A stretch of 64,000 bases of DNA from Hemibagrus wyckioides (Eukaryota > Chordata > Actinopteri > Siluriformes > Bagridae): NCBI RefSeq assembly GCF_019097595.1, contig NC_080718.1:24705157-24769156 (forward strand), given 5' to 3'. The notes under the pieces were generated by a model. It was not told where the DNA came from. It ran no database searches and saw nothing but the letters and a program-made list of their open reading frames with translations. Positions 63,314 through 64,000 of this stretch are shown here, one piece after another. Position 1 is the first letter of the stretch, and each line of letters starts with the position of its first letter. The position numbers and the translations under genes are program-made.

Positions 63314-63742
63314 TTCATGATGGACATAACTCTACCTGTATTTTTATGGATTCAGGGGGAAACCATTTCTAAAATTTTTCTATGCATCAGAATTTCCTTG
63401 CTGTGATTGTAGGCGGCACCGCTGTCCATCGTGGAGGTGACGATTGATAAACTACCACCTGAGGGTAAGAGGATTAAAACTGTCTGTCCAACTGTCTGTT
63501 CCTCATCATCACCGACCTTACAGTTTGATTAAATGAAAATACTCACGGTTGTAGAAGGCGTGTGGCACCGATGCAGTCACGTCTTTAATGTGTGGATTTT
63601 AGTCGGGAAGAACATGCTGTTGACGCTGCGAGGGGCGTATAATGAAGATCAAGTCGTCTCGACTTCCCAGAAAAGCAACCTCATGCAGACTCTTCGCTAC
63701 TTCATCAGCAAAGACGTGGAGCCCATGATTGAACTCCAGGCG
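58182..63742 (+). CDS. pla2g4-like: cytosolic phospholipase A2, group IV, zeta-like (gene B), first 8 exons, runs off window
   Basis: Tandem paralogue of gene A with the same domain order. Exons: 58182-58187 (Met-Gln), 59098-59170, 59314-59450, 59887-60015, 60895-60935, 62663-62705, 63413-63464, 63603-63742. Lengths 6, 73, 137, 129, 41, 43, 52 and 140 equal those of A exactly, and all junctions are GT-AG. The 207 visible residues cover the C2 domain ([60 protein letters not shown]) and the start of the linker (KNMLLTLRGAYNEDQVVS). Ca-loop Asp and Asn positions are kept. The lipase domain, so the active site, lies beyond 64000. No stop or frameshift is seen in the visible part. Confidence 0.9.
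58550..58955 (+). repeat. intronic tandem repeat, about 110-bp degenerate units plus GA runs
   Basis: In gene B intron 1. The word GACAGACAGTCTTCT followed by a CATGT/TGTCTGTA stretch and TAGCTTCAGTAGCCATA recurs three times (near 58627, 58752 and 58841), separated by GATA, GACA and GA runs. A fourth, poorer copy may be at 58540-58570. Confidence 0.8.
60964..61397. mobile_element. 434-bp pogo/Tigger-like MITE
   Basis: In gene B intron 5. Ends CAGTGGAGCCTCTGCATACG and, read inward from the right, CAGTGGAACCTCGGCATGCG form terminal inverted repeats with a few mismatches. TA flanks both sides (60962-60963 and 61398-61399), as expected for Tc1/mariner/pogo insertions. CAGTGG-N2-CCTC ends resemble the pogo/Tigger group. 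No transposase is inside. Confidence 0.8.
62755..62890 (+). mobile_element. fragment of a widespread fish repeat
   Basis: In gene B intron 6. GGCAACCTGTCCAGGGTGTA, GCTGGGATAGGCTCCAGCAG and a GAATGAATGAATGA tail. Related to the element split at 47865-48245. Confidence 0.6.
63253..63313 (+). repeat. GATA microsatellite
   Basis: About 15 uninterrupted GATA units in gene B intron 6, 100 bp before exon 7. Confidence 0.95.
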
Positions 63743-64000
63743 GTAGATGACCATTTTAGACCATTCTAGAAGTAGTGCTGTTCTTCTACATGTAAATATT
63801 CGATTGGATTATAAGTCACTTTTGAGTCTGGTTCCAGTGAACGTTTCCTCTTCATGAGGTCTCAGGGAGTTTTTCCTTGCCACTATCACCTCAGGCTTTC
63901 TGCTCATGCATCTAATAAACCTGACTGGATTTCTGCTTTGTACTGTTAAAAGAGCTGCAGATATATAAAACGTAATTTATTTTAGTCTTTATCATATAAT

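Overview
The window is teleost fish nuclear DNA, possibly a catfish-like species (low confidence; I judge this only from the style of the two tRNA-derived SINE families). The signs are spliced vertebrate genes with GT-AG introns, fish-type Tc1, hAT, pogo, SINE and LINE debris, and a very heavy load of micro- and minisatellites. There is no prokaryotic gene, operon or CRISPR.

Left part (about 1-10.3 kb): the homeobox gene vax1 on the minus strand. Its three coding exons (8664-8448, 6526-6339, 3842-3348) join in phase into a 299-residue protein with a complete homeodomain. The introns and flanks hold several stretches of balanced-composition, homeodomain/SOX/POU/TCF-motif-rich DNA that look like conserved non-coding enhancers.

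Middle (10.3-28.2 kb): no coding gene. It holds a decayed Tc1-type transposon (12.1-13.1 kb), a composite TATAC pentanucleotide/33-bp satellite (18.0-19.5 kb), a SINE, two further enhancer-like blocks (16.3-16.6 and 20.3-21.0 kb), a 1.95-kb GATA/GACA array (21.6-23.6 kb), a 918-bp hAT-type non-autonomous element with an 8-bp target duplication (25.3-26.3 kb), and a TGATA-family pentanucleotide array with a TGACG block (27.3-28.1 kb).

Right part (28.2-64 kb): a tandem family of group IV cytosolic phospholipase A2 genes on the plus strand (zeta-like: C2 domain plus patatin-like lipase domain). Gene A is complete: a TATA promoter at about 28.28 kb and 20 exons (28414-46024) encoding 791 residues. 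The catalytic Ser334, Asp611 and oxyanion Arg306 are kept, the nucleophile elbow is altered, and the C-terminus is CVIT, a possible CaaX prenylation box. A broken third copy (exon 10 and exon 12 remnants, about 47.67-47.83 kb) lies between A and B. Gene B starts at 58182 and runs off the window after exon 8; its eight visible exons have exactly the same lengths as those of A. Between A and B lies a 5.1-kb array of a 42-bp minisatellite (about 121 copies) with a homogeneous core and variant-rich edges.

I found no wholly new enzyme system. The observations most worth checking are the possible prenylated C2-type cPLA2, the third-copy relic, the UG-repeat splice acceptors, the CpG-decay patterns in two tandem arrays, and several small transposons with readable ends.
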